Shown: positions 1 to 7,986 of the stretch, one piece after another
How positions within the stretch are numbered: the stretch's first letter is position 1
How the letters are laid out: each line of letters starts with the position of its first letter
IMG/VR virus record: IMGVR_UViG_3300005337_000004
Span: 1-60,744 of that record
Source of the DNA: a virus
DNA length: 60,744 bases
Reading direction: 5' to 3' (one strand)
Position numbers and translations under genes: made by a program
The notes under the pieces: generated by a model
Databases searched by the model: none
Seen by the model: the letters and a program-made list of their open reading frames with translations, nothing else
Told to the model about the DNA's origin: nothing

Positions 1-1
1 G

Positions 2-685
2 TACGACGCCGAAGGCCGGGAGCACCCGGTTATCAGCTACGCCGACGCCTGGGAGAAGCTCGGCGGCCGGGTTGTGCGCTCGTGGCGGGCGCTGCCGCTG
101 GCGGAACTGGCACGGATGGCGGAGGAGAACCGCAAGCTTGACGGGACCGCTGCGACCGGTACCGACGCCGAAGGCTGGGTAGTGCGGTTTGCCGACGGCG
201 CCCGGGTGAAGCTGAAGTACGCGGAGTACATGCGGCTCCACAAGAGCCTTACTGGAACCAACGCCCGCGACGTCTGGCAGTACCTCGGCGCGCAGAAGTT
301 CGGCTTCATGCCGCCGAAAACGCTCGGTCAGGCGCTTGGCTGCTCCGCCGAGGAAGCGAAGCAGCTTGCCGAGATTGAAGGTGGCGCGCTATCGAAGCTG
401 CTGGAGAACGTCCCTGACGAGTTTGACGCCTGGGTCCGCGGTGTCTGTGCCGACCTGGAGGCGGCTTTCGACGCGCTCACCGCCCGGATTCATGCCGAGT
501 TCGATGCGCTGTCGCACCTCCGCAGTGACCGTTCCGCATTCGCCCGCGCCGCACAGAACGTTGAAGACCGGACGGTCCGGGCGGCGCTGTTCCTAGTCCT
601 GGACGGCAAGTCGCTCGATCTGCATGTGTGGAAGGCGATCCGACCGGAGCCGTCCGACCCGTTCGCAGCAGACGAGGAGGGCTGA
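2..685 (+). CDS. T4 Rnl1-type RNA ligase, C-terminal part (5' end outside window)
   Basis: The open frame enters from the left edge, so only the last 227 codons are visible. EGWVVRF followed about 10 residues later by VKLKYAEYMRLHK matches nucleotidyltransferase motifs IV and V of T4 Rnl1-like RNA ligases. The adenylated-lysine motif I would lie upstream of the window. The rest is a helical C-terminal domain. These enzymes seal RNA nicks, classically repairing tRNAs cut by host anticodon nucleases. The next gene encodes its usual partner, a kinase/phosphatase starting 1 nt after this stop, which strengthens the call. Confidence 0.85.
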   Translation, partial: YDAEGREHPVISYADAWEKLGGRVVRSWRALPLAELARMAEENRKLDGTAATGTDAEGWVVRFADGARVKLKYAEYMRLHKSLTGTNARDVWQYLGAQKFGFMPPKTLGQALGCSAEEAKQLAEIEGGALSKLLENVPDEFDAWVRGVCADLEAAFDALTARIHAEFDALSHLRSDRSAFARAAQNVEDRTVRAALFLVLDGKSLDLHVWKAIRPEPSDPFAADEEG

Positions 686-686
686 G

Positions 687-1595
687 ATGCCCACAGTGCA
701 CCTGACGGTCGGGCTTCCCGCGAGCGGTAAGACCACTTTCGCACGGCAGCTCGTCGCCGAGTCCGCCGGCCGGATGCGCCGCGTAAGCCTCGACGACCTG
801 CGCAGGATGCTCGACGACAACGACGGCAGCGTCCGGCTCGGCAAGGATCACGAGGAGACCGTACTGGCGGTTCAGGACGCGGCGGTCCTGGCTGCGATCA
901 ACGGCGGCTTCGACATCGTCGTGGACAACACGCACTTGGTGTCGCGGATCCCGAACAGGCTAAAGCGGGTCGTGTGCGGCCGGGCCCGGTTCGAGGTCCA
1001 CGACTTCACCGGCGTGGACGCCGAGGAGTGCATCCGCCGCGACAAGCTGCGGGAGAACACGGTCGGCGAGGACGTGATTCGGCGCATGGACGCCCGGTTG
1101 AAGTCGGCCAAGGACGGCTGGTGGCGGCATCCGGAGCGGCTCAACGACGTGCCGGAGCCTGCCGCCTACGTCCCGGACCCGGCGCTGCCGACGGCGGTGT
1201 TGTGCGACATTGACGGCACCTTGGCGCTGCACGCTGGCCGCGGACCTTACGAGATCGACAAGTGCGAAACGGACCTGATCAACCCTGAGGTGCGGCGCGT
1301 TCTGGAGTTGTGCGCCGGCACCGGGGACCGGATTGTTCTGTTGTCCGGGCGGCAGTCGGAGTTTCGGGCACACACGTTGCGGTGGCTAGCCGCACATGAG
1401 GTGCCGTTCAATGAGTTGTGGATGCGTGCCGAGGACGATCGCCGCAGCGACGACATTGTGAAGGCCGAGCTGTTCGACGCGCACGTGCGGGACCGGTACG
1501 CGGTGCGGGTCGTGCTCGACGATCGATCGCGGGTCGTGGCACTTTGGCGCCGGATGGGCTTGCCGTGCTGGCAGGTCAACTACGGGGACTTCTAA
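687..1595 (+). CDS. T4 Pnkp-type polynucleotide 5'-kinase / 3'-phosphatase
   Basis: This 302-aa protein has the T4 polynucleotide kinase arrangement. The N-terminal P-loop kinase carries GLPASGKTT at residues 9-17, and an HAD phosphatase starts with DIDGTL near residue 174. It ends in DDRSRVVALWRRMGLPC.QV..GDF, the terminal pattern of T4 Pnkp. It would convert 2',3'-cyclic phosphate/5'-OH RNA ends into ligatable ends for the ligase encoded just upstream. The ATG at 687 follows AGGAGG and leaves a 1-nt gap after the ligase stop; the frame is open further upstream but that overlaps the ligase gene. Both catalytic halves look intact. Confidence 0.93.
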   Translation: MPTVHLTVGLPASGKTTFARQLVAESAGRMRRVSLDDLRRMLDDNDGSVRLGKDHEETVLAVQDAAVLAAINGGFDIVVDNTHLVSRIPNRLKRVVCGRARFEVHDFTGVDAEECIRRDKLRENTVGEDVIRRMDARLKSAKDGWWRHPERLNDVPEPAAYVPDPALPTAVLCDIDGTLALHAGRGPYEIDKCETDLINPEVRRVLELCAGTGDRIVLLSGRQSEFRAHTLRWLAAHEVPFNELWMRAEDDRRSDDIVKAELFDAHVRDRYAVRVVLDDRSRVVALWRRMGLPCWQVNYGDF

Positions 1596-1613
1596 GGCAA
1601 CGAAAGGGCTGAC

Positions 1614-1952
1614 ATGCTGCGCGCATTCATTCAGGAGCGCTTTGCCGGTTCCGTCGCGGTGTCACTAGTGCGGGGTGAGTTCAACTACGACGGGCACCCC
1701 ATGGTCGCCCGGCTTGTCGGCGACGGTTTCACCCCACGCACAACATGGGAGACCGTCGAGGATCCGCACAGTGCTATTGAGCCGACGCTCATCCTTGGCG
1801 AGGAGGAGGCTCGTGTGCTGCTGGATGCACTTGCCCACCATTACGAAGGCTCCTCCGACATGCGGCTGCTGCAAAAGGACCGGGACCACGAGCGCGGGCG
1901 CGTCGACAAGCTGCTGGACGTCGTGGCCGAGATCGCGAAGGGGCGTCCGTGA
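1614..1952 (+). CDS. hypothetical protein, 112 aa
   Basis: ATG with GAAAGG upstream, 18 nt after the kinase/phosphatase gene and in the same transcription unit. The protein looks soluble: a beta-rich N-terminal half (YDGHPMVARLVGDGFTPR) and a charged helical end after ILGEEEARVLLDALAHHYEG. I do not recognise the family. Its end overlaps the next gene by 4 nt (GTGA). Confidence 0.7.
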   Translation: MLRAFIQERFAGSVAVSLVRGEFNYDGHPMVARLVGDGFTPRTTWETVEDPHSAIEPTLILGEEEARVLLDALAHHYEGSSDMRLLQKDRDHERGRVDKLLDVVAEIAKGRP

Positions 1953-2131
1953 GGATCCGTGTTGACTACGACGTGTCGATCCGGTGCCGTCTACGTCAAC
2001 ACGACCGGGGCGACGCCGAGCACGGATGCCAGGGTGGCTTTAAGCCGGTGTTGGGTGTGATCCGATTCTGTCTGTGCGAGTGCCACAACGGACCTGCGAA
2101 GAGGGCATTGCGTGACCAGCCCAACCGATGA
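1949..2131 (+). CDS. hypothetical small Cys/His protein, 60 aa
   Basis: The GTG start overlaps the previous stop by 4 nt, and the 3' end overlaps the next gene by 20 nt. It contains CRLRQHDRGDAEHGC and CLCECH, which could bind metal, but no family is recognised. It could be a chance frame between two coupled genes; the tight overlaps argue mildly for it. Confidence 0.5.
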   Translation: MRIRVDYDVSIRCRLRQHDRGDAEHGCQGGFKPVLGVIRFCLCECHNGPAKRALRDQPNR

Positions 2132-3092
2132 ACTGATCCTCGTTGACGGCCCCGGCGCCGGCAAGCGGGTCCGTTTCGAGCCGGACTGGCCGTCTACCTA
2201 CGTGCTCACGTCGTGGCCCGAGGTTGGCGATCTGCTGTACCTCGGTTCGATCGACGAGATGACGTTCGCCGGCCCAATCCACACGGTGTACCGCACCGGC
2301 CAGGTATACGGCCTGGACCGGCAAATCATTCGTGTCGGTTGGTGCAGTGGCGAGCCGCGGCCAGATCGGGAGCAACTTGAGTACTGGATTCGCTTTGAGT
2401 TGCCGATCCAGGTGATTGCCGGCGCTGACGCATGGCCTTCGGGCTGTGACCTCGGAACGAGTGAAGATCAGGTTGGCGCCACGATTCAAGCCACATGCCG
2501 GTGTGGCTGGAAAACGGAAACGGTGCCGCGCCGCCGCAGCCGCGAGTTGATGGAGTTGGTGGGCGCACACCACAGGGTCGGCATGGCCTTGGCGTTTCGC
2601 GCCAGCGGTAGAGATGTCAGCGCGTTTGGGTTGGATGCCGCCCTACTCGGCACCCATTCCATAGGCGAGGCCACACGGTACGAGGCGGTCTTGAACAGGG
2701 CGACGGCGCTCGGGATGTCCCGTGAGCGGACCCGGGTGATCTTTGATGAAGCACAGCTGGCGGCCTGCAGCTTCGAAGACGCCGTTGAGCGTCTCCAGCA
2801 CCGCGTCCGCCTGTTCGAGATGTACGGCTACGAGCCGCTGACCGTTCGGGACGTTCTGGCGCAGCGCGACATCAGTGCGCAGCGGCTCGATCCCGAGATG
2901 ATCCTGAACAGGCCGCGCTGGATGCCGGATCCGCTGGGGCGGCAGTTTGCGAAGATGAGGCGCGACCGGCAGCGGATCCTGGTGCAGGCTGCTGTTGAGT
3001 TGACCGCGCAGGTCGGTGGTGACGCTGCAGGCTGGCCGCTGGAGCGCGCGGTGGCTGCCGTGATGCCGTGCAAGGAGGATAGTCGGCAGTGA
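2112..3092 (+). CDS. hypothetical protein, 326 aa
   Basis: GTG start. The N-terminal 90 residues are beta-rich (ELILVDGPGAGKRVRFEPDW), reminiscent of small proteins found in many actinophages. A central CRCGWKTETVPRRRSRELME looks like a zinc-ribbon knuckle. The C-terminal half is helical and contains EAVLNRATALGMSRERTRVIF. The GAGKR string is not a proper Walker A motif. Coupled on both sides by short overlaps. Function unknown. Confidence 0.7.
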   Translation: MTSPTDELILVDGPGAGKRVRFEPDWPSTYVLTSWPEVGDLLYLGSIDEMTFAGPIHTVYRTGQVYGLDRQIIRVGWCSGEPRPDREQLEYWIRFELPIQVIAGADAWPSGCDLGTSEDQVGATIQATCRCGWKTETVPRRRSRELMELVGAHHRVGMALAFRASGRDVSAFGLDAALLGTHSIGEATRYEAVLNRATALGMSRERTRVIFDEAQLAACSFEDAVERLQHRVRLFEMYGYEPLTVRDVLAQRDISAQRLDPEMILNRPRWMPDPLGRQFAKMRRDRQRILVQAAVELTAQVGGDAAGWPLERAVAAVMPCKEDSRQ

Positions 3093-3427
3093 CGGCGGCA
3101 GATCCACCGCCCGACACCCCGTGCCCGCGTATCGTCGCCAGTTTCGAGCCGTGCGGCCTGTTGCGGCAACACCCCGGGCCGTGTGTGCCGTTCGTGCCCG
3201 GGGAGTATTTGCCACCGCCGATGCTGCACCCGCTTGATTTCAGCATGCCACCGGCGCCCCGGTGGCACATGATGTGCCCGTTGTGCTGGCGTCCGACTAC
3301 CGGCTGGAACGCGTCCGCGGGCACCGTGTTCCGTGGCGACAGCGTCAACTGGAACCAGCCGAGCGCGGAGTGGGAGTTCAAATTCGAGCCGTGCGGGTGC
3401 GTCGGGCGCGTGGTCGTCGAGGGCTGA
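3089..3427 (+). CDS. hypothetical Cys-rich protein, 112 aa
   Basis: GTG start overlapping the preceding gene by 4 nt. Eight cysteines, including CPLCW and CGC, and many prolines suggest a small zinc-binding protein. It is the last gene of the leading rightward unit; the next gene converges on it, leaving 4 nt between the stops. Confidence 0.65.
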   Translation: MTAADPPPDTPCPRIVASFEPCGLLRQHPGPCVPFVPGEYLPPPMLHPLDFSMPPAPRWHMMCPLCWRPTTGWNASAGTVFRGDSVNWNQPSAEWEFKFEPCGCVGRVVVEG

Positions 3428-3431
3428 AGCG

Positions 3432-3776
3432 CTACCGATTGCCGAACGCCACGTCGAACAGCGCCGCCTGTTCTGGCGTCACCCACACGAGGATCGTTTC
3501 GCCCACGTCCCGGATTGACTCGTCCTCGTCGCGGCGGTAGATCCGGCCTATCGCCCGGTTGCAGTCCGACCACGCGGACACGGCATCACAGATCCCGTAG
3601 CCGAAGTCGCCGCATTCGGGTCCTTCGTCTGTGAGCAGCCGGTCCTCATGGCACTGGCAGTCGGCGCCAAACACGGTGACCGGAACCAGCCGTATCGGCA
3701 CCAGGCCGGCGGGGGCGCCGTCGGGGTAGAGGCGGGCGAGTTGCTGCGGCAGTGTTTCCCGTAGCGTTTCAGCCAC
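3432..3776 (-). CDS. hypothetical protein, 114 aa
   Basis: Last gene of a leftward run. ATG, overlapping the upstream gene end by 8 nt. Begins with an amphipathic helix (ETLRETLPQQLARLY), then a Cys-containing middle (DCQCHEDRLLTDEGPECGD). No recognised family. Confidence 0.65.
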   Translation of the reverse strand: MAETLRETLPQQLARLYPDGAPAGLVPIRLVPVTVFGADCQCHEDRLLTDEGPECGDFGYGICDAVSAWSDCNRAIGRIYRRDEDESIRDVGETILVWVTPEQAALFDVAFGNR

Positions 3777-4074
3777 CCGTGCGTTCCCATCGCATCGTCA
3801 CGCCTTCGGGCAGGCGACCGCACGCGATCATCCGTGCCGTGAACTCGGCCGCGAACTCTTCGGCCCGCGCCGGGATCTCGGCCTTGAACGCCTCGAACTC
3901 CGCGTCGGCCTCGATGCGCGCGGCGCCGTAGCTGCCGGGCTCCGTGGAGAAAACCTCCTCAACGTCTTCCGGAGTGAGCGCGAACGCCTGGATGATCTCG
4001 CAGCGGACGAGGTCGTCGAATGCCTCGTCCGCAGTCGTGGGCTGCATGGGTCCAGTGTGGACTAGCGATCTCAC
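3769..4074 (-). CDS. hypothetical acidic protein, 101 aa
   Basis: The GTG start is chosen because it overlaps the upstream stop as GTGA; an in-frame ATG at 4047 is the alternative start. The product is acidic and helical, with repeated Glu/Ala-rich segments (EADAEFEAFKAEIPARAEEF). It sits in a coupled leftward unit of unknown function. Confidence 0.65.
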   Translation of the reverse strand: MRSLVHTGPMQPTTADEAFDDLVRCEIIQAFALTPEDVEEVFSTEPGSYGAARIEADAEFEAFKAEIPARAEEFAAEFTARMIACGRLPEGVTMRWERTGG

Positions 4075-4400
4075 CTGGCGTGCGGGTTAACCAGCGCCGC
4101 CGGGTCGATCTCCCAGGAGAACGGCTTGTCAGCGTAGTCGGCGCCACCCCAGCTGGTCCGCACCGATGCCTCGGCCGTGACGGTGACGACGTCCGCGTCC
4201 GCGAGGCTGAACGGCCGGGTCGGGTAGGAGTCGAACTTGCCGACGGCGGTGATGGTGAACTCCAGGCCGGTGTTGTTGCCGAGGCGGCCGGCGAGCATGT
4301 CTGTGATCTGGCGCGGGGTGGCGTCTACGAGCGGAATGTACTCGCCGGTAATGCATTCGGTGCAGCCGCAGTTCGGCGGGTCGATCGCGATGGGGTTCAT
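4071..4400 (-). CDS. hypothetical protein, 109 aa, CGCTEC motif
   Basis: Starts at ATG 4400, with GGAG 6 nt upstream and an ATGA overlap with the preceding gene. CGCTEC near the N-terminus suggests a metal site. The rest is a predicted beta-rich domain (GLEFTITAVGKFDSYPTRPF). No recognised family. Confidence 0.7.
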   Translation of the reverse strand: MNPIAIDPPNCGCTECITGEYIPLVDATPRQITDMLAGRLGNNTGLEFTITAVGKFDSYPTRPFSLADADVVTVTAEASVRTSWGGADYADKPFSWEIDPAALVNPHAR

Positions 4401-4651
4401 GTCTGCTCCGGTGGGATGGTGATGACGGCACGCGCGCACGCCTGGTAGATCGCGTCGCGCAGGTCGTCGAGCATGTTGTCGTCAAGGGCGTAGCCGCGGA
4501 GCTCGGGGTAGTCCTGGACGAGGTCTGCGGCGGCGCGGGTGGTGCTGATGGTCTGAGCCTGGTACTGAAGCAGGTCGACGGCGATGCGGTTGACGAGTTC
4601 TGGGCTGGGTTCCCAGGCGCGGTACAGGCCGTCAAGGCGGCGGGTGGGCAT
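4397..4651 (-). CDS. hypothetical helical protein, 84 aa
   Basis: ATG with GAAGGAGG upstream. The protein is all-helical and resembles small uncharacterised phage proteins. It follows the GIY-YIG/HTH gene by 3 nt and is followed by a 4-nt overlap, so it belongs to the same leftward operon. Confidence 0.7.
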   Translation of the reverse strand: MPTRRLDGLYRAWEPSPELVNRIAVDLLQYQAQTISTTRAAADLVQDYPELRGYALDDNMLDDLRDAIYQACARAVITIPPEQT

Positions 4652-4654
4652 GGC

Positions 4655-5236
4655 CTAGCCCTCCTTCGAATTGACGTTTTCGCTGGATGCTGTCGTGCGT
4701 GCTGGCCTGCCTCCGCCAGCGCCTTGTCCTGGGCGCCCTGCTGCCCACGCCAGGATCTTGTCGTCGCTGGTGACGAACCAGTACGAGACGTTCCCGAGGT
4801 GTCCGTCGGGCTCGGGGAACGGGTGGTTGGCGTAGCGGCCTCCGGGGGCTGATACGGCGCGGTAGTGACGGATGGTGGCGGTTTTAACGCCCAACATGAC
4901 AGCCACGTCGGCCATGGTCATTTCCCCAGCCTCGTAGGCGTGATCGGGAATCGGCGCCATTACGGACGCTGGACGTCGCTTTTTGGGTACTGCACGCGGA
5001 CGATATCGGACGATGTTGTGGAGCGGGTGTTCCGTTCGTATGGCGCGGATCTCCGCCAGAAGCGCGGCCGATCGGGACTCATACCACTCGATCACGCGCA
5101 TGACGACCTGCGACGCCCACGGCTTGTTACCAACGTGCTGGCGCCAACGAACCGTCGGGTCCTGGCTTATGCCAACGTACAGCAGGCTTTCATCGTCATC
5201 GAAGAGCCGGTAGAGCGCAGTTCTCTCAGCTGCCAT
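4655..5236 (-). CDS. GIY-YIG nuclease-like protein with C-terminal HTH
   Basis: 193 aa. LYRLFDDDESLLYVGISQDP at residues 8-27 is a GIY-YIG signature (LYR...LYVG) with downstream WRQH. After a basic linker, MTMADVAVMLGVKTATIRHY near residue 110 is a MerR-like helix-turn-helix. Such fusions are common on actinobacterial plasmids and phages and could act as site-guided nucleases or regulators. The start overlaps the upstream HTH gene by 11 nt. One of three GIY-YIG genes in the window. Confidence 0.8.
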   Translation of the reverse strand: MAAERTALYRLFDDDESLLYVGISQDPTVRWRQHVGNKPWASQVVMRVIEWYESRSAALLAEIRAIRTEHPLHNIVRYRPRAVPKKRRPASVMAPIPDHAYEAGEMTMADVAVMLGVKTATIRHYRAVSAPGGRYANHPFPEPDGHLGNVSYWFVTSDDKILAWAAGRPGQGAGGGRPARTTASSENVNSKEG

Positions 5237-5486
5237 CGGCCGGCTCGCTCTCCCGCCTGGCAGAGGTCGCAGGCTTAAGGTGCGCGTAGCTGGGGTGCGG
5301 AGGAAGGTTGTGCTTGCGCCGTAGCGCTCTTACATGGCTGTCGGAGACGCCGATCGCGGCAGCAACTTCGGCGGGCCCGATTCCGGCCTCTAGTGCCGCC
5401 ACGATGGCCGGCTCGGTTTCGGCTGCTGCGCGCTCACGGAGCCGTTTGACGTGGTGGAGCTTGGCGAGTGCTTCTTCACGGTCCAT
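5226..5486 (-). CDS. small HTH DNA-binding protein, candidate regulator
   Basis: 86 aa. A helical N-terminus is followed by IGPAEVAAAIGVSDSHVRAL, a clear helix-turn-helix, then a basic KHNLPPHP tail. ATG 5486 is preferred: a -10-like TATCAT ends about 10 nt upstream, so the transcript may be nearly leaderless. It faces a palindromic GGAAGC operator and is divergent from the gene at 5609, the usual position of an autoregulator. Binding there is inferred. Confidence 0.78.
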   Translation of the reverse strand: MDREEALAKLHHVKRLRERAAAETEPAIVAALEAGIGPAEVAAAIGVSDSHVRALRRKHNLPPHPSYAHLKPATSARRESEPADGS

Positions 5487-5608
5487 ACCTCGATGATACC
5501 TGTTGCCACTTCCGGAATCCATCCCCGGAACCCTCTTGCGGAAGTAGCTTCCGGAAGCTACTGTTAGAGATGTCAGGAAGCAGGAAGCAACCGAGGGGGA
5601 AGCTCGAA
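5487..5608. promoter_or_regulatory. divergent control region with perfect 20-bp palindrome and GGAAGC boxes
   Basis: The perfect palindrome AGTAGCTTCCGGAAGCTACT occupies 5543-5562. It overlaps a rightward promoter read as -35 TTGCGG (5536-5541), 17-bp spacer, -10 TACTGT (5559-5564). GGAAGC recurs at 5576, 5583 and 5598, giving five copies in 57 bp counting both orientations. GTTGCCACTTCCGG at 5502-5515 flanks the leftward -10. The layout suggests a repressor blocking both directions. Confidence 0.7.
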
Positions 5609-5854
5609 ATGACCACCATCGCCAAGCAGGTCAACATCCGGACCGCCGACCGCACCGCCCCGCTGGCCCTGCTGGTCATCCAGGCCAAGTTCGCGGCCAT
5701 CGCCGAGGTCGAGGCCGACGAGTTCCACACCTGCCCGATGTGCGGCCACGCCACCGCCGAGTTGTTCACCCGCATCGACAACCGCGACGACGCGGAGATC
5801 GAAATCTGCGAGGACTGCGCGGACACGCAGGACGTCTCCCATGTCGCCGACTGA
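5609..5854 (+). CDS. small zinc-ribbon-like protein, 81 aa
   Basis: ATG 5609 with GAGGGGGA 8 nt upstream. CPMCGH at residues 46-51 and CEDC near residue 71 form a CxxC...CxxC pair typical of a small zinc ribbon. It is the first gene behind the palindromic operator and probably the regulated target. Function unknown. Confidence 0.75.
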   Translation: MTTIAKQVNIRTADRTAPLALLVIQAKFAAIAEVEADEFHTCPMCGHATAELFTRIDNRDDAEIEICEDCADTQDVSHVAD

Positions 5855-5936
5855 CCCCAAGGCCGAAACGCCTTCGGGCGTCGAGCGGTGGGACCGCTCC
5901 TGACGATGGCCGTCAGCAATCCAGTAGGGGGATCCG

Positions 5937-6383
5937 ATGTTCCAGGGCTACCTGCGCAAGGGCCAGAACCGCCCCGCCCTCACCGGCCGCACGCTCCGTC
6001 GCCACGAGCAGCGCGCCCAGGCCCGCACCGAGCAGCGCCCCGGACGTCCCGTCATCAACCACCGCGACCGCGCCATCGTCGCCGCCCGCAACACCAACGC
6101 CGGCCTGATGACCGTCGGCGAGTACCTGCACGGCATCGGATTCCCCGAGGCGAACCTGTACGCGTCGGCTTTCGGCCGGGCATGCGCCAAGACCTACCGC
6201 GCCAACCACGGCACCGAGCCCCAGCGCATCTACGCCGCCGTCAACGGGCGGATCCGCCGCAGCCAGTTCGGTTACGCCGACGTCGCTGACTTGCTGGCCG
6301 GCGCCTACGTCTACAGCCGCACCGCCGAGTTCCTGGCCGCCGAGCAGAACACCGCCGACGTGCGCGCCCTCGTCAACGCCTGA
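5937..6383 (+). CDS. hypothetical basic protein, 148 aa
   Basis: ATG with an AGGGGG ribosome site. The first 45 residues are strongly basic (LRRHEQRAQARTEQRPGRP). The rest is helical with MTVGEYLHGIGFPEANLYAS and IYAAVNGRIRRSQFGYADV, suggestive of nucleic-acid binding, but no family is identified. Probably cotranscribed with the 5609 gene. Confidence 0.72.
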   Translation: MFQGYLRKGQNRPALTGRTLRRHEQRAQARTEQRPGRPVINHRDRAIVAARNTNAGLMTVGEYLHGIGFPEANLYASAFGRACAKTYRANHGTEPQRIYAAVNGRIRRSQFGYADVADLLAGAYVYSRTAEFLAAEQNTADVRALVNA

Positions 6384-6422
6384 TTCGCCGCCCACACACC
6401 ACCCTGCTTCGAGGAGAACCCC

Positions 6423-6923
6423 GTGTCCATCACGACCGCCGCGCCGATCACCATCGACCCCGCCACCGGCATCCGCGAGATCAAGCCCACGCTCCCGGCC
6501 ACCACCCGCATCTTCACCAACGGCCGCAACGCCAAGGGCCAGTTCGCCCGCTGGGACGCGACCCGCGTTGCCGTCACGGCCCAGGGCCACTGGTACCGCT
6601 CCGGCGACGTCGCCGACAGCCTGCACAACGACACCATCTGCCGCGGCTGCGGGTACCACGGGCACTACGACTACATCCTCGACTACGAGCGGTGCACCCA
6701 CCCGGCGACCGCCGAGGACGTGGTGGCCGCCCTGTCCGGGCCGGCGCGGCACGTGCAGCCCGGCGACCGGGTGCGGCTGGTCGTCAGCGAGTACCCGGAC
6801 CCGGTCTACGGCGTAATCCGGAGCATCTACCGGGACGTGACCGGTACGGACGTCGCGGACATTGACCTGGACAACGGCCACGCGTTCCTGCAGAACCTCG
6901 AGTTCCTGACCGCGGCGCGCTGA
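6423..6923 (+). CDS. hypothetical protein, 166 aa, zinc-knuckle and SH3-like end
   Basis: GTG with GAGGAG upstream. CRGCGYHGHYDY...C at the centre suggests a zinc site. The last 55 residues, starting VQPGDRVRLVVSEYPDPVYG, look like an SH3/KOW-type small beta barrel, as in the paralogous proteins at 30.6-33.1 kb. No recognised name. Confidence 0.72.
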   Translation: MSITTAAPITIDPATGIREIKPTLPATTRIFTNGRNAKGQFARWDATRVAVTAQGHWYRSGDVADSLHNDTICRGCGYHGHYDYILDYERCTHPATAEDVVAALSGPARHVQPGDRVRLVVSEYPDPVYGVIRSIYRDVTGTDVADIDLDNGHAFLQNLEFLTAAR

Positions 6924-6928
6924 CCGCT

Positions 6929-6966
6929 CATCGGGAGTCCCGGAAACGGGGCCGGGGCTCCCGATG
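6929..6966. terminator. intergenic hairpin, possible terminator or processing site
   Basis: CATCGGGAG and CTCCCGATG form the base of a strong GC stem with CCCGG/CCGGGG above it, filling the gap after the 6423 gene. There is no T tract on either strand, so it may be a processing or stability hairpin rather than a true terminator. Confidence 0.45.
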
Positions 6967-7006
6967 TACGACCAGACCGTCAATGCTCGACACCCAGAGG
7001 AACCTT

Positions 7007-7291
7007 ATGTCCTGGACGCCCGAAGCCAGCACCCTGTGCGCCGACCCAACCTGCTCTCAGCCGAAGCGCCACACCGGCGACTGCAACGGCACCGCGCCGA
7101 CCTACGCCCAGACCGTCACCCGTCTGGCCCGCGAGTACCGCTCGTACAGCGACGTCGGCGAGCCGATCCCGCCTGCGGACTACGTCCAGATCGTCGACCG
7201 GCTCCACGCCGCCGCGGACCTGGCCGGGATTGACCGGCCGGAGGCGGCGCGGGACCTGGTCGAGGAGATCAACGCCGAGCCGGTTGCCTGA
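7007..7291 (+). CDS. hypothetical protein, 94 aa
   Basis: Starts at ATG 7007, with GAGGAA upstream; an in-frame ATG at 6983 lacks a site. CADPTCSQPKRHTGDC near the N-terminus is a compact Cys/His cluster; the rest is helical. Last gene of the rightward unit, ending before a strong terminator. Confidence 0.7.
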   Translation: MSWTPEASTLCADPTCSQPKRHTGDCNGTAPTYAQTVTRLAREYRSYSDVGEPIPPADYVQIVDRLHAAADLAGIDRPEAARDLVEEINAEPVA

Positions 7292-7339
7292 CTGCTCATC
7301 GGCCCCCGGGGAGGACGAAATTCAGGCCCGCCCGTGGAA

Positions 7340-7371
7340 GTGAAGGCCCCCGTCTATTCGGGGGCCTTCAC
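7340..7371. terminator. bidirectional terminator between convergent genes
   Basis: Perfect 13-bp arms GTGAAGGCCCCCG / CGGGGGCCTTCAC with a 6-nt TCTATT loop, placed between the rightward unit ending at 7291 and the leftward gene ending at 7376. Confidence 0.85.
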
Positions 7372-7375
7372 GCTG

Positions 7376-7879
7376 TCAGGGATCTTTTCGGACCGGGGCC
7401 GACGGCCGCCGGAACTGCCACCAGTGCTTGCGGTACGGCAGGTCGTAGCGAAGATCAACCCGGATGGTCCGGAGGAAGTCGTTGAGCCTCGGGTCGAACT
7501 TCCCGACCGCATCGGCCACGCCTTCCTTGCCCATGTTCGGCTTGAACAGCGTTAGACCAGTAGCAACCTGTTCAGCAGCGTCTACAACACCCTGCGGCGC
7601 TACCGTGTACAGCCCGCGCAGCGCCTTTCCGAACTCGCTGGTTTCGGTTTCAAGCCGAAGCATCAGCGGTTCGGGAAACTTCGCCCCTGACTCGTAGGAT
7701 GCGGCGATCATCAGCATGACGCTCATTGTTGCCACCGCGGCGTCCTGGAACCGCATGTACGCGGCCTTGCGGTCGTTGTGGGATGGTTTGACGCGCATCC
7801 GCGCCTTGCCGGCCTGGAAACTCTGCTGTGCCACGACTTTCGCGGCGGCACTCAATGCGCCTGGGGTGACAGGGTCCAT
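7376..7879 (-). CDS. hypothetical protein, 167 aa
   Basis: ATG 7879 has no Shine-Dalgarno site; TCTACT lies 7 nt upstream, so it may be leaderless. The protein is mostly helical with a hydrophobic stretch (AAVATMSVMLMIAASYESG) that could be one membrane segment. Monocistronic, between a terminator and a non-coding segment. Function unknown. Confidence 0.68.
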   Translation of the reverse strand: MDPVTPGALSAAAKVVAQQSFQAGKARMRVKPSHNDRKAAYMRFQDAAVATMSVMLMIAASYESGAKFPEPLMLRLETETSEFGKALRGLYTVAPQGVVDAAEQVATGLTLFKPNMGKEGVADAVGKFDPRLNDFLRTIRVDLRYDLPYRKHWWQFRRPSAPVRKDP

Positions 7880-7986
7880 GAAGGAAGTAGAGACGGCATG
7901 AAGCGGTCGGCGCTCTTACGTTGCTGAATCGAGTCCGGCTTGTCAGCCCTGCGCGACAAAAAGGACGCCGAGTTCTGTACGCTGGG

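Noticed and set aside
2112-3092. PGAGKR in the 326-aa protein as a Walker A motif
   Set aside because: Lacks the GxxxxGK[ST] spacing and a Walker B partner.
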